Source: an uncultured bacterium (lineage in GTDB: Bacteria; Fidelibacterota; Marinisomatia; Marinisomatales; UBA1611). Taken from it: a DNA stretch of 6,435 nt. Every line of letters begins with the position of its first letter. The first letter of the stretch is position 1. Location: the NCBI GenBank assembly GCA_938092125.1, contig CALKMQ010000152.1, positions 1 to 6,435 on the forward strand, in the 5' to 3' direction. A program made the position numbers and the translations under genes. Positions 6,394 to 6,435 of this stretch are shown here, piece after piece. The notes beneath the pieces were generated by a model. That model made no database searches. It was not told where the DNA came from and saw only the letters and a list, made by a program, of their open reading frames with translations.

Positions 6394-6435
6394 TTATTTT
6401 GCTAAAGCGCCCATAGGATCCCATGGCGGCAATAG
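6394..6435 (-). CDS. Possible 3' end of an upstream gene (partial, cut by window edge)
   Basis: In one minus-strand frame the window opens with LLPPWDPMGALAK and a TAA stop at 6396-6394, 9 nt before the symporter ATG. The hydrophobic start and short polar end would suit the C-terminus of a small membrane protein, and SSS transporters are often preceded by a small companion gene. Only 13 codons are visible, and another minus-strand frame also stops here, so this is tentative. No family can be named. Confidence 0.4.
   Translation of the reverse strand, partial: LLPPWDPMGALAK

Overview
The window is AT-rich (GC by eye about one third) and gene-dense, with Shine-Dalgarno motifs of the GAGG type. 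The genes look bacterial: a sodium:solute symporter, an RCK-gated K+ channel, a CRP-type cyclic-nucleotide sensor domain and a TerB-like protein. The sodium-coupled symporter and the low GC are compatible with a marine Gram-negative bacterium, perhaps a gammaproteobacterium. That placement is inference only, since no rRNA or other phylogenetic marker is present.

Layout. At the left edge a complete minus-strand gene (2-433) encodes a small TerB-fold-like protein. A 245-bp AT-rich divergent intergenic region (434-678) follows. It holds a good minus-strand promoter candidate for the TerB-like gene, a plus-strand promoter candidate, and a 12-bp perfect palindrome with a degenerate second copy exactly 20 bp upstream. 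The only plus-strand gene (679-2484) encodes a 601-aa protein with about four membrane segments and a long helical cytoplasmic part of unknown function. It meets the next gene tail to tail with only 3 bp between stop codons. The rest is on the minus strand. Read in transcription order from the right edge, it contains the last 13 codons of a possible cut-off gene (6394-6435), a 625-aa sodium:solute symporter (4507-6384), a 462-aa two-TM K+ channel with an RCK domain (3056-4444), and a 187-aa stand-alone cyclic-nucleotide-binding protein (2488-3051).

How the genes may work together. The channel and the cyclic-nucleotide-binding gene are separated by 4 bp, and the ribosome binding site of the second lies over the stop codon of the first. 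They are very likely co-transcribed and translationally coupled. The phosphate-binding cassette of the sensor keeps its key G-E and R-T residues, and the protein has no DNA-binding domain. The channel's RCK domain keeps the fold motifs but appears to lack both the NAD-type glycine motif and the acidic residues known to bind Ca2+ in MthK. The most interesting hypothesis is therefore a split, two-gene cyclic-nucleotide-responsive K+ channel, with the sensor encoded as a separate subunit rather than fused. The symporter upstream could belong to the same operon (62-bp gap), which would link Na+-driven solute uptake and K+ flux, but this is not shown. No RNA gene, insertion sequence, CRISPR array or phage element was seen.
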